Shown here: positions 16,300-24,182 of the stretch, in pieces
Position numbering within the stretch: the first letter of the stretch is position 1
Layout of the letters: each line of letters begins with the position of its first letter
Origin: Frankiales bacterium
GTDB taxonomy: Bacteria > Actinomycetota > Actinomycetes > Mycobacteriales > SCTD01
Length of the DNA stretch: 39,069 bases
Assembly: GCA_025464915.1 (NCBI GenBank)
Contig: JAODNF010000479.1
Span: 1 to 39,069 of the forward strand
Direction: 5' to 3'
Notes under the pieces: model-generated
What the model saw: the letters and a program-made list of their open reading frames with translations, nothing else
Told to the model about the DNA's origin: nothing
Databases searched by the model: none
Made by a program: the position numbers and the translations under genes

Positions 16300-17351
16300 G
16301 CCCGTCCACGAGAGGAACCCCCAAGAAGATGGCTACCCCCACGCTGAGCCGTCAGCGGAGCAAGCCGGCGAGCATGTCGGCGGCCGGTTTCCAGGAGGCG
16401 TTCGAGCGGATCGTCGACAACGCGTCCCTGGTCATCAAGGGCAAGGAGTCGGCGATCCGGCTGGTGCTGACGGCGATGATCGCTGACGGGCACTGCCTGC
16501 TGGAGGACATGCCCGGCACCGGCAAGACCATGATGGCGCGGGCGCTGTCGACGTCGATCAACGCCGAGTCCAACCGCATCCAGTGCACGCCGGACCTGCT
16601 GCCGTCGGACGTGACCGGTGCGCCGGTGCTGGACACCCGGACGGGAACGTTCACGTTCCGGCAGGGGCCGGTGTTCAGCAACGTGCTGCTGGTCGACGAG
16701 ATCAACCGCGCAACGCCCAAGACGCAGTCCGCGCTGCTGGAGGCCATGCAGGAGCGCAACGTCACGATCGACGGGCACACCCACAAGCTGCCCGTCCCGT
16801 TCCTGATCCTCGCGACCCAGAACCCGGTGGAGCAGGCCGGGACGTTCCCGCTGCCGGAGGCGCAGCTCGACCGGTTCCTGATCAAGCTGTCCGTCGGCTA
16901 CCCGGACCGGGAGGCCGAGGGCGAGCTGCTGGACGCGAACCGCTCGACGGAGGCGATCACCCGGCTCGGCGGGGTGTCGAGCACCGAGGAGGTGATCGCC
17001 ATGCAGCGGTTCTGCCAGGACGTGGAGCTGCCGGAGCCGGTGAAGATGTACATCGTCGACGTCTGCCAGGCGACCCGCACCGACCCGTCGCTGCTGATGG
17101 GTGCGAGCTCACGTGCCTCGCTCGCGCTGGTCAAGGCCTCCCGCGTCCGGGCCGCGAGCCAGGGCCGGGACGTGGTGCTCCCCGACGACGTCCGGGCCCT
17201 GCTGTCCGCGGTCATCGAGCACCGCCTGATCCTGACCCCCGACGCGCAGCTGCGCGACGAGACCGTGAGCAACGTGCTGGAGCGCATCCTCACCCGCATC
17301 CCCGTGCCGCTCGGCGTCGGCGACTCCGGCTCGCTGCGCAAGGTCACCTGA
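16296..17351 (+). CDS. MoxR-family AAA+ ATPase
   Basis: A 351-residue AAA+ ATPase of the MoxR type. Walker A is in EDMPGTGKTMMARAL (GTGKT 74-78), Walker B is VLLVDEINRA (D134, E135), and ATQNPVEQAGTFPLPEAQLDRF is the MoxR-specific stretch that follows. ATG 16296 overlaps the previous stop by ATGA; an in-frame ATG at 16329 is an alternative and would remove the 11-residue leader. MoxR ATPases act as chaperones or activators of partner membrane or exported complexes and are typically paired with a DUF58 protein, which follows 5 bp downstream. Here the usual MoxR-DUF58-transglutaminase trio is attached to an ABC importer gene by overlapping codons, which is not the common context. Confidence 0.95.
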   Translation: MSPSTRGTPKKMATPTLSRQRSKPASMSAAGFQEAFERIVDNASLVIKGKESAIRLVLTAMIADGHCLLEDMPGTGKTMMARALSTSINAESNRIQCTPDLLPSDVTGAPVLDTRTGTFTFRQGPVFSNVLLVDEINRATPKTQSALLEAMQERNVTIDGHTHKLPVPFLILATQNPVEQAGTFPLPEAQLDRFLIKLSVGYPDREAEGELLDANRSTEAITRLGGVSSTEEVIAMQRFCQDVELPEPVKMYIVDVCQATRTDPSLLMGASSRASLALVKASRVRAASQGRDVVLPDDVRALLSAVIEHRLILTPDAQLRDETVSNVLERILTRIPVPLGVGDSGSLRKVT

Positions 17352-17356
17352 GACCC

Positions 17357-18622
17357 GTGCTCCGCACCCGCTCCTCGCGCGCGACGTCCGATCCGGAGGT
17401 CGCGGGCGTCGCCGCGCTCATCGAGCGGGTCACCGGGCTGACCGCCGCCGGTGCGGTGGTGCTCGTCGCGAGCCTGCTCGGCTACCTCGTGGCCAAGTCG
17501 CTCGGAGGGCGCGCGCTGTTCCTGCTCGTCTACGCAGGCATCCTGATGGTCGTCGCGGCGGCAGTGACCTCCCGCCGCAAGCGCCGGCTGAGCGCCGAGC
17601 GGTCGGCGCTGCCGACCCGGATGCGCGTCGGTCAGGTCGCGGAGGTCGAGGTCACCGTGCGCGCCCCCGGCCGGCTGCGTGCGTTCGTGGTGCAGGAGCA
17701 CCTGTCCTCGCTGCTCGCCGACCAGGTGCGGGTGCCGGTGCCGTCGGTCGGTGGGGACCAGGAGTTCGTGCACACCTACGCCATCCGGCCGACCCTGCGC
17801 GGGGTCTACCAGCTCGGCCCGCTCGCCGCGGAGTGGACCGACCCGTTCGGGCTGGCCCGGCACCAGCAGCCGCTGACCGACCCGGTCGACGTGATCGTGC
17901 ACCCGACGACGGACGCGATCTTCGACCGACCCCTGACCCGGATGTGGGAGGACCCGCCCTTCCGGCCGCCCGTGAGCACGCCCTGGCCGCAGGGCTTCGA
18001 GTTCTACGGGATGCGCGACTACGTGCCCGGTGACGACCCGCGCCGGATCGTCTGGACCGCTGCGGCCCGCACCGGGAAGTACCTCGTCCGCGAGTCCGAG
18101 CAGGGCATCACCGACCGCATCACGCTGGTCCTCGACAACGAGCGCAAGGCGCACAGCCCCGGCTACCCGTCGGAGACCTTCGAGCTGGCGATCCGTGCCG
18201 TCGCCTCGCTCGGCGCCTACAACATCAAGCAGGGCTACTCGGTGCGGCTCAGCTGCAACGAGCAGGTGCTGGCCCGTGAGCTGCGGGGCAGCAAGGCGCG
18301 GATCGCGATGCTCGACGAGCTGGCCCGCCTCGAGCTGACAGACGTCCCTGTCCACAACGCGATCGAGCGGGTCATCACCGAGCGCCGGGGCGACACCCAC
18401 ATGTGCTTCGTCTCGACCCGCTTCGACAGCAAGACGGCCTCCCGGATCCGGATGCTCACCGACAAGGGGATGTCGCTCGTCGTGGCCCTCGTGCAGTGGG
18501 AGGACGCAGATCCCAACGCGGCCCGCCGGGCACGCGAGATCGGGGCGCAGGTCGTCACGATCAGCCCCGGCCAGCAGCTGGAGCACGCCTTCGCCCACGC
18601 ACTCGGACTGGCGGTGCGCTGA
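17357..18622 (+). CDS. DUF58 domain-containing membrane protein
   Basis: A 421-residue protein from GTG 17357, 5 bp after the MoxR stop; the frame is open upstream but that part is only a shadow of moxR. Two hydrophobic segments near the N-terminus (about residues 27-50 and 55-75) anchor it. The DUF58 hallmark at about 213-245 contains GFEFYGMRDYVPGDDPRRI followed by VW, ARTGKYLVRE and the later TLVLDNE. DUF58 proteins have a von Willebrand A-like portion and are the standard partner of MoxR. The stop overlaps the next start as TGATG. It is likely cytoplasm-facing and may link the ATPase to the membrane assembly; that role is inferred from other MoxR systems. Confidence 0.92.
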   Translation: MLRTRSSRATSDPEVAGVAALIERVTGLTAAGAVVLVASLLGYLVAKSLGGRALFLLVYAGILMVVAAAVTSRRKRRLSAERSALPTRMRVGQVAEVEVTVRAPGRLRAFVVQEHLSSLLADQVRVPVPSVGGDQEFVHTYAIRPTLRGVYQLGPLAAEWTDPFGLARHQQPLTDPVDVIVHPTTDAIFDRPLTRMWEDPPFRPPVSTPWPQGFEFYGMRDYVPGDDPRRIVWTAAARTGKYLVRESEQGITDRITLVLDNERKAHSPGYPSETFELAIRAVASLGAYNIKQGYSVRLSCNEQVLARELRGSKARIAMLDELARLELTDVPVHNAIERVITERRGDTHMCFVSTRFDSKTASRIRMLTDKGMSLVVALVQWEDADPNAARRAREIGAQVVTISPGQQLEHAFAHALGLAVR

Positions 18623-21465
18623 TGACCTCTCTGCTGGACCGTCCCGACGCCGACCTCGAGCTCGACCTCGACACCCCCGAGACCACGGAGGTGCCGGAGG
18701 ACGCTCTCGCCCCCGCGGCGCTCGGCCTCGCGGTCGTCTCGGGCGCACTCGCCAGCGCCGCTGCCGCCTGGATGGTCGGTGGCGTCTTCCGCGGGAACGA
18801 GGCCCGCTTCATCGGCTTCCTCGGCGTGCTCGTCGGCGCCGGCCTGGTCTACGCCGGCACCCGGCTGCGCAGCGCCGTCGCGCAGTACCTCGTGCTCCCC
18901 GTCGCGCTGCTCCTGGGTGCGGTGCTGATGAGCTCCGCGTCCGGTGCGGGCACCTCCAGCCTGCCGGCGCTGGTGAAGGACGCGGTCACGTCCTCGCAGG
19001 TGCTGCAGCCGCCGATCGACTTCGCCCCCGGCTGGCGGCTCGTGCTGCTCGTCGTGCTGGCGCTGCTCTCCTCCTCGGCGTGCGCCCTGGCGCTCTCCCT
19101 CAACCGGCCGCGCCTCGCGGTCGCGGTGCCGACGCCCCTGACGGTCGTGGCGGCCCTCGTGCAGCCCGGCTCGTCGGCCGTGACGACCAGCGCCGTCAGC
19201 GTCGGCCTGGTGATGATGGCCCTCGCCACGTCGTACGCCGCCGATGGCGTCGGTGACACGTTCGACGCCGGCTTCGAGGTGCGACGGCTGGCCCGCAGCC
19301 TGGTCGCCGGGGTGCTGCTCGTGACGGCGCTGGTCCTCGCCAGCAAGGTGTCGTTCCTGTTCCCCGACAAGGAGCAGCACCACGTCATCCCGCCGCGCCG
19401 GCCGCCCGCGAGCCCGCCCGGACCCGACGTCCCGCTCTACTCGGTCAAGGGGACGCTGACGGGTCCCCTGCGCGCGGGCGTCATCGACGTCTACGACAAC
19501 AAGGAGCGGGCCTGGCTGCTGCCGCCCGTCGACAACCAGCGGCTCCAGCGGCTGGCCCTGCCCGCCGACGTCCCCGCCGCACCGGCCGCGTTCGGGACGG
19601 CCACCTCGGTCACGGTCACCGTCGAGCAGGCCAAGGGCCACGCCCTGCCGAGCGTCGCGGGCGTGCGCCGCGTCGAGGGCAGCGCGACCGTCGACCTCGA
19701 CCCCCGCACCCAGGGGCTCTCGCTCCCGCAGCGCCCTGTCTTCACCGGCCTGCGCTACACCCTCACCTCCAACCCCGCGCCGACCGGCAAGCAGCTCAGC
19801 GACGTCACCGGCGTCGTCCCACCGGCGCTGAAGGACTTCCTCACCGCGCCCGCAGTCCCGCCGGCCGTGCAGGCGCTGCTCGACAAGGCGCCCGAGGGCA
19901 AGTACGCCCGGTTGCAGGCGCTGCGGACGGCCTTGTACCGCTCGTTCATCGCCTCCGGTCAGGGCAAGCCGACCGACGTCTCCGCGGACCGCGTCGTGGA
20001 GCTGCTCGGCGGCGGCACCGGCAACCCCTACGAGCTGACGGCCTCCGAGGCGCTGCTCGCCCGCTGGGCCGGGATCCCGTCGCGCATCGGGTTCGGCTAC
20101 TACAACGGGCAGCCGAGGGACGACGGCTCGGTGGAGTTCCGGCCGGCGAACGCCGCGACCTACCTCGAGGTCTACTTCGCGCCGTACGGCTGGGTGCCCG
20201 TCATCGGGACGCCGCCGCGGGCACAGCAGAGCCTGTCCAACAACCAGCGCAACAACGACCCGAACATCACGGCCTCGCCGGAGCTCGGGATCAGCATCTA
20301 CCTGCCGGTGCGCCAGGCGAGCCGGCTGCCGCTCTACGAGTACGCCCGCTACTTCTTGGTCCGCACGCTCCCCTTCCTCGCCGGCGCGGGGCTGCTGCTG
20401 CTGCTCTACCCCCTGGTGCTCAAGCGGGTCCGCCGGCGACGTCGTCGGGCCTGGGCGCAGCTGCACGGACCAGCCGGCGCCGTCGCAGCGGCCTACTGCG
20501 GGCTGCGCGACCACATGATCGACCTCGCCCTTCCCGGCCGAGGCCTGACCCCGCTGGAGCTGGTGGAGCTCGTGGACGAGGACGAGGAGCACGCCGAGCT
20601 CGCCTGGCTCGCCAGTCGTGGCCTGTGGGGCGACCTGCGCGGTCGGCTGACCGAGGCCGACGGCGACGAGGCGACCCGGCTCGCCGCATCCGTCGCGGAA
20701 CGGCTGAGCAAGGCGCAGCCGGAGACGGCCCGGCTGCTCGCCGCCGTCTCCCGGGCCAGCCTTCGGATGCCCTACAGCACCGAGCTGCCGAACGCCTGGT
20801 GGCAGCCCCGGCTGCCCCGGCCGCGGCTGCGCCTGCGCCTCGCCCGGTTGCGTCCCGCGACCTCGGCTGTCCTGGTGCTCGCCGTGCTGCTCGTCGGCGG
20901 TTGCTCCTCAGGAGGAGCCAAGAAGGCCGAGCCCCAGGTGCCGTTCCCGACCCGGCTCGCGCCGACCGCGGTGGCCGGCCTGCAGGTGCACGAGGAGGAC
21001 AAGGCGGCCGCGGCCTACGTCAAGGGAGCCGCCGACAAGAACGTCATCCTGTCCGAGGGCAAGGTCGTCTCGTTCAACAAGAACGGGCTCGTGCAGGCAG
21101 CCCTGCAGGTCGCGCAGCTCAAGAAGGGCTACATCAGCAGCGACAAGGACGTCGTGTCGGCGATCACCCGCAGCATCGGCGACACCATCCGCCGGCTGGG
21201 CCCCCAGGGCGGACACGAGCTGTTCGCGCTCGACGACGGCAGCCAGCGGATCTATGTCTGGTTCCCCACCGTGAAGTCGATGGCCCTGCTCGTCGTCCGC
21301 GCCCAGATCAACGCCGGAGCCGCCGAGGCCCTCGCTCGTGCGCTCATCGGCTACGGCGACGGCGGCGACATCGACGACACCGCCCTGTCGGCCGCGTTCA
21401 CCGCCAGCGAGAGCACCACTCCCGGCACACCCAGCACCGCACCCTCCGTGGAGCCCACCCCATGA
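18622..21465 (+). CDS. Transglutaminase-like (TgpA-type) membrane protein with lost catalytic residues and internal lipobox
   Basis: A 947-residue protein from ATG 18622 (TGATG overlap with DUF58). About seven membrane segments lie in residues 30-250, then an extracytoplasmic region with a transglutaminase-like fold (about 420-540), a further membrane segment (about 575-600) and a cytoplasmic stretch. In the fold, GNPYELTASEALLARWAGIP aligns with the usual Cys-containing helix but has P469 where Cys is expected. NAATYLEVYFAPYGWVP aligns with DAHAWVEVY but has A512 for His and N510 for Asp. The domain is therefore probably not enzymatic. Near residue 740-761 a second hydrophobic segment ends in LLVGGC, a lipobox (C761), followed by about 185 soluble residues ending in a Thr/Pro/Ser tail. 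It may be a gene fusion of a TgpA-like protein and a lipoprotein. No stop separates the parts. Confidence 0.88.
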   Translation: MTSLLDRPDADLELDLDTPETTEVPEDALAPAALGLAVVSGALASAAAAWMVGGVFRGNEARFIGFLGVLVGAGLVYAGTRLRSAVAQYLVLPVALLLGAVLMSSASGAGTSSLPALVKDAVTSSQVLQPPIDFAPGWRLVLLVVLALLSSSACALALSLNRPRLAVAVPTPLTVVAALVQPGSSAVTTSAVSVGLVMMALATSYAADGVGDTFDAGFEVRRLARSLVAGVLLVTALVLASKVSFLFPDKEQHHVIPPRRPPASPPGPDVPLYSVKGTLTGPLRAGVIDVYDNKERAWLLPPVDNQRLQRLALPADVPAAPAAFGTATSVTVTVEQAKGHALPSVAGVRRVEGSATVDLDPRTQGLSLPQRPVFTGLRYTLTSNPAPTGKQLSDVTGVVPPALKDFLTAPAVPPAVQALLDKAPEGKYARLQALRTALYRSFIASGQGKPTDVSADRVVELLGGGTGNPYELTASEALLARWAGIPSRIGFGYYNGQPRDDGSVEFRPANAATYLEVYFAPYGWVPVIGTPPRAQQSLSNNQRNNDPNITASPELGISIYLPVRQASRLPLYEYARYFLVRTLPFLAGAGLLLLLYPLVLKRVRRRRRRAWAQLHGPAGAVAAAYCGLRDHMIDLALPGRGLTPLELVELVDEDEEHAELAWLASRGLWGDLRGRLTEADGDEATRLAASVAERLSKAQPETARLLAAVSRASLRMPYSTELPNAWWQPRLPRPRLRLRLARLRPATSAVLVLAVLLVGGCSSGGAKKAEPQVPFPTRLAPTAVAGLQVHEEDKAAAAYVKGAADKNVILSEGKVVSFNKNGLVQAALQVAQLKKGYISSDKDVVSAITRSIGDTIRRLGPQGGHELFALDDGSQRIYVWFPTVKSMALLVVRAQINAGAAEALARALIGYGDGGDIDDTALSAAFTASESTTPGTPSTAPSVEPTP

Positions 21466-22430
21466 AGCGCACCCTGCTCGTCCCGCTCGCCGTCGCCACC
21501 CTCGTCAGCGGCTGCGGACCCACGACGCACCTGGACCTGAGCCTGCGCAGCGTCCCGGTCACGATCCCGCGGCTCGTCACGCCGGCTGTGACCCTGGTGC
21601 CGCCGGCGACGGGGCCCGTCCCGGTGAGCCTGCCGCCGCTGCCCCCTTCCGTGGTCCAGCTGCCGCAACTCCCGCCGCCCTCGGCCCCGCCCGTGCAGGT
21701 GCCGCCTCCGAAGCCGCCGGCCTGCCCGACCGCCGGTCAGTTCGACGTACCCGCGAAGCCCGCGAGCCCGCTCGTGACGAAGCCACCGGCGCCGGGGCGC
21801 TACACGATGAACGCGTTCGGGACCTACGCCAAGGGCGGCACGGTGAAGCCCCTCAACGGCAGCGTCGACGTGCTCGTCACGGCGCTCCCGAGCTCGACCA
21901 GCGCGGTCGGCCAGCAGATCGACGCCTGGCAGGTGAAGCGCACCGACGCGACCAGCGTCTCGGTCGAGGTCTACCAGCTCGTGCACGTGTCCTCCTCACC
22001 GGCGGCGACCGCGGCCGGCATCTACCTCGTCGGGCTGGCGTGGAAGGACCCGGTGCGCGGTGACCTCACCTTCCAGGCTGCCGGCAACGGCGTCCTGATC
22101 GTGCCGGACCCCGTGGCGATCGCGACCAGTGCGGCGCAGTACGCCGGGGCGGCCACCGACCCGAACAGCCTCACCACGCTCGCGATCGTCCGCAACGTCA
22201 CCGGCCGCAAGCGGGTCGATGCCTGCGGCCGGCTCATCGACACCTACACCGTGGCGATGACGGGAACGCTGGTCTCACCGGGGATGCAGCGCCAGCTCTC
22301 GTGGACGCAGCAGATCGCCACGGCGTACGGCGGCTCCGACGTCGAGGACAGCTTCACCCTGTCGTCGCCGGTCGAAGGCTTCACGTGGACCCGGACGCTG
22401 CGCAACACCGCTCTGCCGAAGGAGGTCTGA
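21462..22430 (+). CDS. Proline-rich lipoprotein of unknown function
   Basis: A 322-residue protein starting at ATG 21462, overlapping the previous stop by ATGA. The N-terminus is a lipoprotein signal (MKRTLLVPLAVATLVSGC; lipobox VSGC). Residues about 30-105 are very Pro-rich (PPLPPSVVQLPQLPPP, PPVQVPPPKPPAC), a rigid spacer. The C-terminal 210 residues form a beta-rich soluble domain (GRYTMNAFGTYAKGG, GTLVSPGMQRQLSWTQQ) with a possible Cys partner in RVDACGRLID. I do not recognise the family. It lies between the transglutaminase-like gene and the binding protein in one overlapping operon, so it is probably an outer-leaflet component of the same envelope assembly. Confidence 0.85.
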   Translation: MKRTLLVPLAVATLVSGCGPTTHLDLSLRSVPVTIPRLVTPAVTLVPPATGPVPVSLPPLPPSVVQLPQLPPPSAPPVQVPPPKPPACPTAGQFDVPAKPASPLVTKPPAPGRYTMNAFGTYAKGGTVKPLNGSVDVLVTALPSSTSAVGQQIDAWQVKRTDATSVSVEVYQLVHVSSSPAATAAGIYLVGLAWKDPVRGDLTFQAAGNGVLIVPDPVAIATSAAQYAGAATDPNSLTTLAIVRNVTGRKRVDACGRLIDTYTVAMTGTLVSPGMQRQLSWTQQIATAYGGSDVEDSFTLSSPVEGFTWTRTLRNTALPKEV

Positions 22431-24169
22431 TGAGCACCCTTCGCCGTCCCGGCCGCACCCCGGGCGCCGTCAACCTGGCCGTGGCGCTCGGACTGCTCGT
22501 GCTGCTGCTGCCACTTCTGCTGCACGCCGCCACCGCGTCACCGCCCACGGCCGCCGAGTTCTCGCCCAACGCCAAGCAGGTCATCAAGAAGGCGCCGCCC
22601 GGCCAGGCCGCGGCGGTGAGCGGGACCGGCGCGAGCCCGACGCCCACCCCGAGCCCAGGCGCCTCGGCTCAGCCGTCGGCCGCCCCGTCCAGCCCGACAC
22701 CCTCCGCCGCGCCGCAAGCGGTCGCCGAGAACCTGCTCAAGCAGTGCGTCGGTCCGCCGCCGCTGCGGCAGATCGAGGACCCGCAGTCGCCGCCGTGCAT
22801 CGCCTACTGGAAGGGCGACAACGGGGGTGCGACCTCGAAAGGCGTGACCCGCGAGAACGTCTACATCGCGGTGCCCACGCCGGAGAACGCGCAGGCGCAG
22901 TACACCGCGCTGTTCAACTTCTTCAACAAGCGCTTCCAGTTCTACGGCCGCAAGCTCGTCCCCGAGTTCTGCTCGTCGACGGGCGGCGGGTCCGGCTCGT
23001 CGGACCAGGCGAACCAGAACAAGGATGCCGCCGACGCGGCGGCCGGCTGCAACAAGATGCCGAAGCCGTTCGCCTCGACGTTCTACCGGCAGAACAACGG
23101 CGCCTACTACATGCCGGCAATGGCCTGCCGCTACAAGACGATCGTCGTCGGGTCCTACTCGCCCTACGACAGCCGCTTCCTGAACCGGTGCGCTCCCTAC
23201 CAGTTCCAGTACCCGATGGAGGTCGACGAGGAGTTCGCCAACATCGGCGAGTGGACGTGCAACCGGCTCGCCGGCCGGCTGGCGCAGTGGGCCGACGGCA
23301 ACGACGGCTCGGCGCCGCCGAAGCGGCTCAGCTCGCTCAAGCGCAAGTTCGGCATCCTGCTCGAGCCGTTCACCGACGACGACCCGGTGCTGACCCGGTC
23401 GGCGCTGCAGCCGATCGTCTCCCGGCTGCATGCGTGCGGTGCCGACGTGCCGACCCAGGACGCCATCATCAACCCGGTCACGGGCGAGTTCGACGCCGCC
23501 TCGGCGCAGAACGCGATGCTGCAGCTGAAGAACGACGGCGTCACGACCGTCATCTGCATGTGCAACTTCTTCAGCTTCGGCACCCTGCAGCGCGGTGCGG
23601 CGACGAACGCCTTCACTCCCGAGTGGATCAGCTCGACGTTCGGCCTCAACGACGTGAACAGCTCGTTCCTGCTCGGCGCCGGTCCCGCGGCCGAGCTGGC
23701 GAACACCTTCGGCGTCACGTTCCAGCCGCGGATGGTCAACCCGCTGCTGAACCCCTACAACGTGGCCCTGGCCGAGGGGGACCCCAGCCAGTCGCCGGAC
23801 ACGGCCACCACCGGGGAGGCCAAGCTCGAGGTCTACCGCGCCCTGCTGCTGCTCGCCTCCGGCATCCAGATGGCCGGCCCGGACCTCAACGTCACGACCT
23901 TCCGCGACGGCCTGCGCCGCACGAAGTTCCCGAACCCGCTGACTGAGACCCACGCCGGCTTCGTGGGCTTCACCTCCGACGGCTACTCGATGACCAAGGA
24001 CGGCGCCGAGTGGTGGTGGAGCAACAGCGCGCAGGGGCCGTTCTCCGACAGCAGCGGCCACCCCGGCACGGTCTGCTACCTCAGCGGCGGCCGCCGCTAC
24101 TCCCTCGGGACCTGGCCTCGCGGTGCTGCCCCGTTCTTCGCCGGGTCGTGCGACTCCGGTGCCTCGTGA
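22430..24169 (+). CDS. Exported Cys-rich substrate-binding-like protein (type-1 periplasmic binding fold)
   Basis: A 579-residue protein; ATG 22430 overlaps the previous stop (TGATG) and has GGAGG just upstream. A single N-terminal hydrophobic segment (about 15-35) acts as signal peptide or anchor; it contains no lipobox Cys, unlike the other binding proteins here. A Pro/Ser/Ala linker with PTPTPSPG follows (about 55-100). The body shows the branched-chain-type binding fold: TSKGVTRENVYIAVPTPENA, then FGILLEPFTDDDP, DGVTTVICMCNFFS and ATTGEAKLEVYRALLLLASG. It has twelve Cys, many likely in disulfides, which is high for this class. It is the probable substrate-recognition partner of the fused importer that heads the operon, although about 6 kb of other genes lie between. 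Confidence 0.85.
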   Translation: MSTLRRPGRTPGAVNLAVALGLLVLLLPLLLHAATASPPTAAEFSPNAKQVIKKAPPGQAAAVSGTGASPTPTPSPGASAQPSAAPSSPTPSAAPQAVAENLLKQCVGPPPLRQIEDPQSPPCIAYWKGDNGGATSKGVTRENVYIAVPTPENAQAQYTALFNFFNKRFQFYGRKLVPEFCSSTGGGSGSSDQANQNKDAADAAAGCNKMPKPFASTFYRQNNGAYYMPAMACRYKTIVVGSYSPYDSRFLNRCAPYQFQYPMEVDEEFANIGEWTCNRLAGRLAQWADGNDGSAPPKRLSSLKRKFGILLEPFTDDDPVLTRSALQPIVSRLHACGADVPTQDAIINPVTGEFDAASAQNAMLQLKNDGVTTVICMCNFFSFGTLQRGAATNAFTPEWISSTFGLNDVNSSFLLGAGPAAELANTFGVTFQPRMVNPLLNPYNVALAEGDPSQSPDTATTGEAKLEVYRALLLLASGIQMAGPDLNVTTFRDGLRRTKFPNPLTETHAGFVGFTSDGYSMTKDGAEWWWSNSAQGPFSDSSGHPGTVCYLSGGRRYSLGTWPRGAAPFFAGSCDSGAS

Positions 24170-24182
24170 ACAGGAGACTGCC

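Noticed and set aside
18235..20592. Minus-strand frame of 785 residues opposite DUF58 and the transglutaminase-like gene
   Set aside because: Shadow of high-GC plus-strand coding sequence with no domain.
24123..24182. Upstream extension of the serine hydrolase to 24123
   Set aside because: It overlaps the end of the binding-protein gene, while GTG 24183 has an AGGAG at the right distance.
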